From NCBI GenBank assembly GCA_013538855.1, contig JABXJS010000080.1:1-50198 (forward strand): a stretch of DNA of 50,198 nucleotides, read 5' to 3'. Below are positions 50,192-50,198 of this stretch, piece by piece (position 1 is the first letter of the stretch; the number at the start of each line of letters is the position of its first letter). A program made the translations under genes and the position numbers. The notes beneath the pieces were generated by a model. That model did no database searches. It was not told where the DNA came from and saw only the letters and a list, made by a program, of their open reading frames with translations. The stretch comes from Herpetosiphonaceae bacterium. GTDB taxonomy: Bacteria; Chloroflexota; Chloroflexia; Chloroflexales; Herpetosiphonaceae.

Positions 50192-50198
50192 TTACGGC

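Overview
The window looks like a chromosome segment of a Chloroflexota bacterium, probably class Chloroflexia. Reasons: GC-rich coding sequence; a respiratory complex I cluster in the order nuoA-B-C-D-I-H-J-K-L-M-M-N with two nuoM genes and no nuoEFG; a transmembrane PknB-type kinase; an FhaA/FhaB-like FHA pair; STAND/BTAD regulators; and Mca-like PIG-L enzymes. The lineage is inferred from gene content only. I saw no rRNA, tRNA, CRISPR array, phage or transposase gene.

Layout. 1-160: gene-free tandem repeat. 188-1476 (+): metallo-beta-lactamase-fold hydrolase and YdeI-family protein, closed by a strong hairpin shared with the opposite strand. 1555-4075 (-): small lipoprotein and transmembrane Ser/Thr kinase with its own promoter. 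4212-17641 (-): one long complex I operon of twelve genes, starting from a good promoter at about 17763-17791 and ending in a hairpin at 4158-4194. Most junctions are short gaps or stop/start overlaps. Two junctions carry hairpins, one of them an elaborate four-stem structure between nuoK and nuoL. 17907-20462 (-): FHA pair, then tsaB and tsaE for tRNA t6A synthesis. 20582-22941 (+): phosphoesterase, YciI-like protein, and a ParB-fold protein with an internal duplication. 22977-25811 (-): hotdog thioesterase and TPR lytic transglycosylase lipoprotein. 26206-28956 (+): large STAND ATPase with a BTAD output region behind a palindromic operator-like promoter. 28963-31567 (-): DM13 protein, response regulator and histidine kinase operon. 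31920-33344 (+): MFS exporter with a second operator-like promoter. 33421-37597 (-): small putative winged-helix protein, pyrG with a possible attenuator leader, HlyIII-family protein, NAD(P)-binding protein. 37659-45046: mixed-strand metabolic and accessory genes, including an M24-fold protein that seems to have lost its metal site, a nucleotidyltransferase, a tandem GNAT, a MerA/Lpd-like flavoprotein, a PIG-L deacetylase and a solitary DNA methyltransferase. 45257-49936 (-): a copper/cytochrome operon (YtkA/FixH-like protein, cytochrome c lipoprotein, His-rich membrane protein, LPXTG-type CopC, CopC-CopD fusion) with hisG translationally coupled at its end. 49949-50191 (-): a stretch resembling the SMC C-terminus with an in-frame upstream stop.

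The most notable points are: (1) a complex I with four antiporter-type subunits, in which NuoL also carries about 25 extra residues in the lateral-helix region, as expected for a four-pump enzyme; (2) a family of about 100-bp dispersed repeats, one copy with perfect 12-bp terminal inverted repeats; (3) palindromic operator candidates before the STAND regulator and the MFS exporter; (4) a hairpin between a good -10 box and pyrG; (5) a sortase-type LPSTG signal on a CopC protein; and (6) a NuoI tail with an exactly repeated 16-residue motif.
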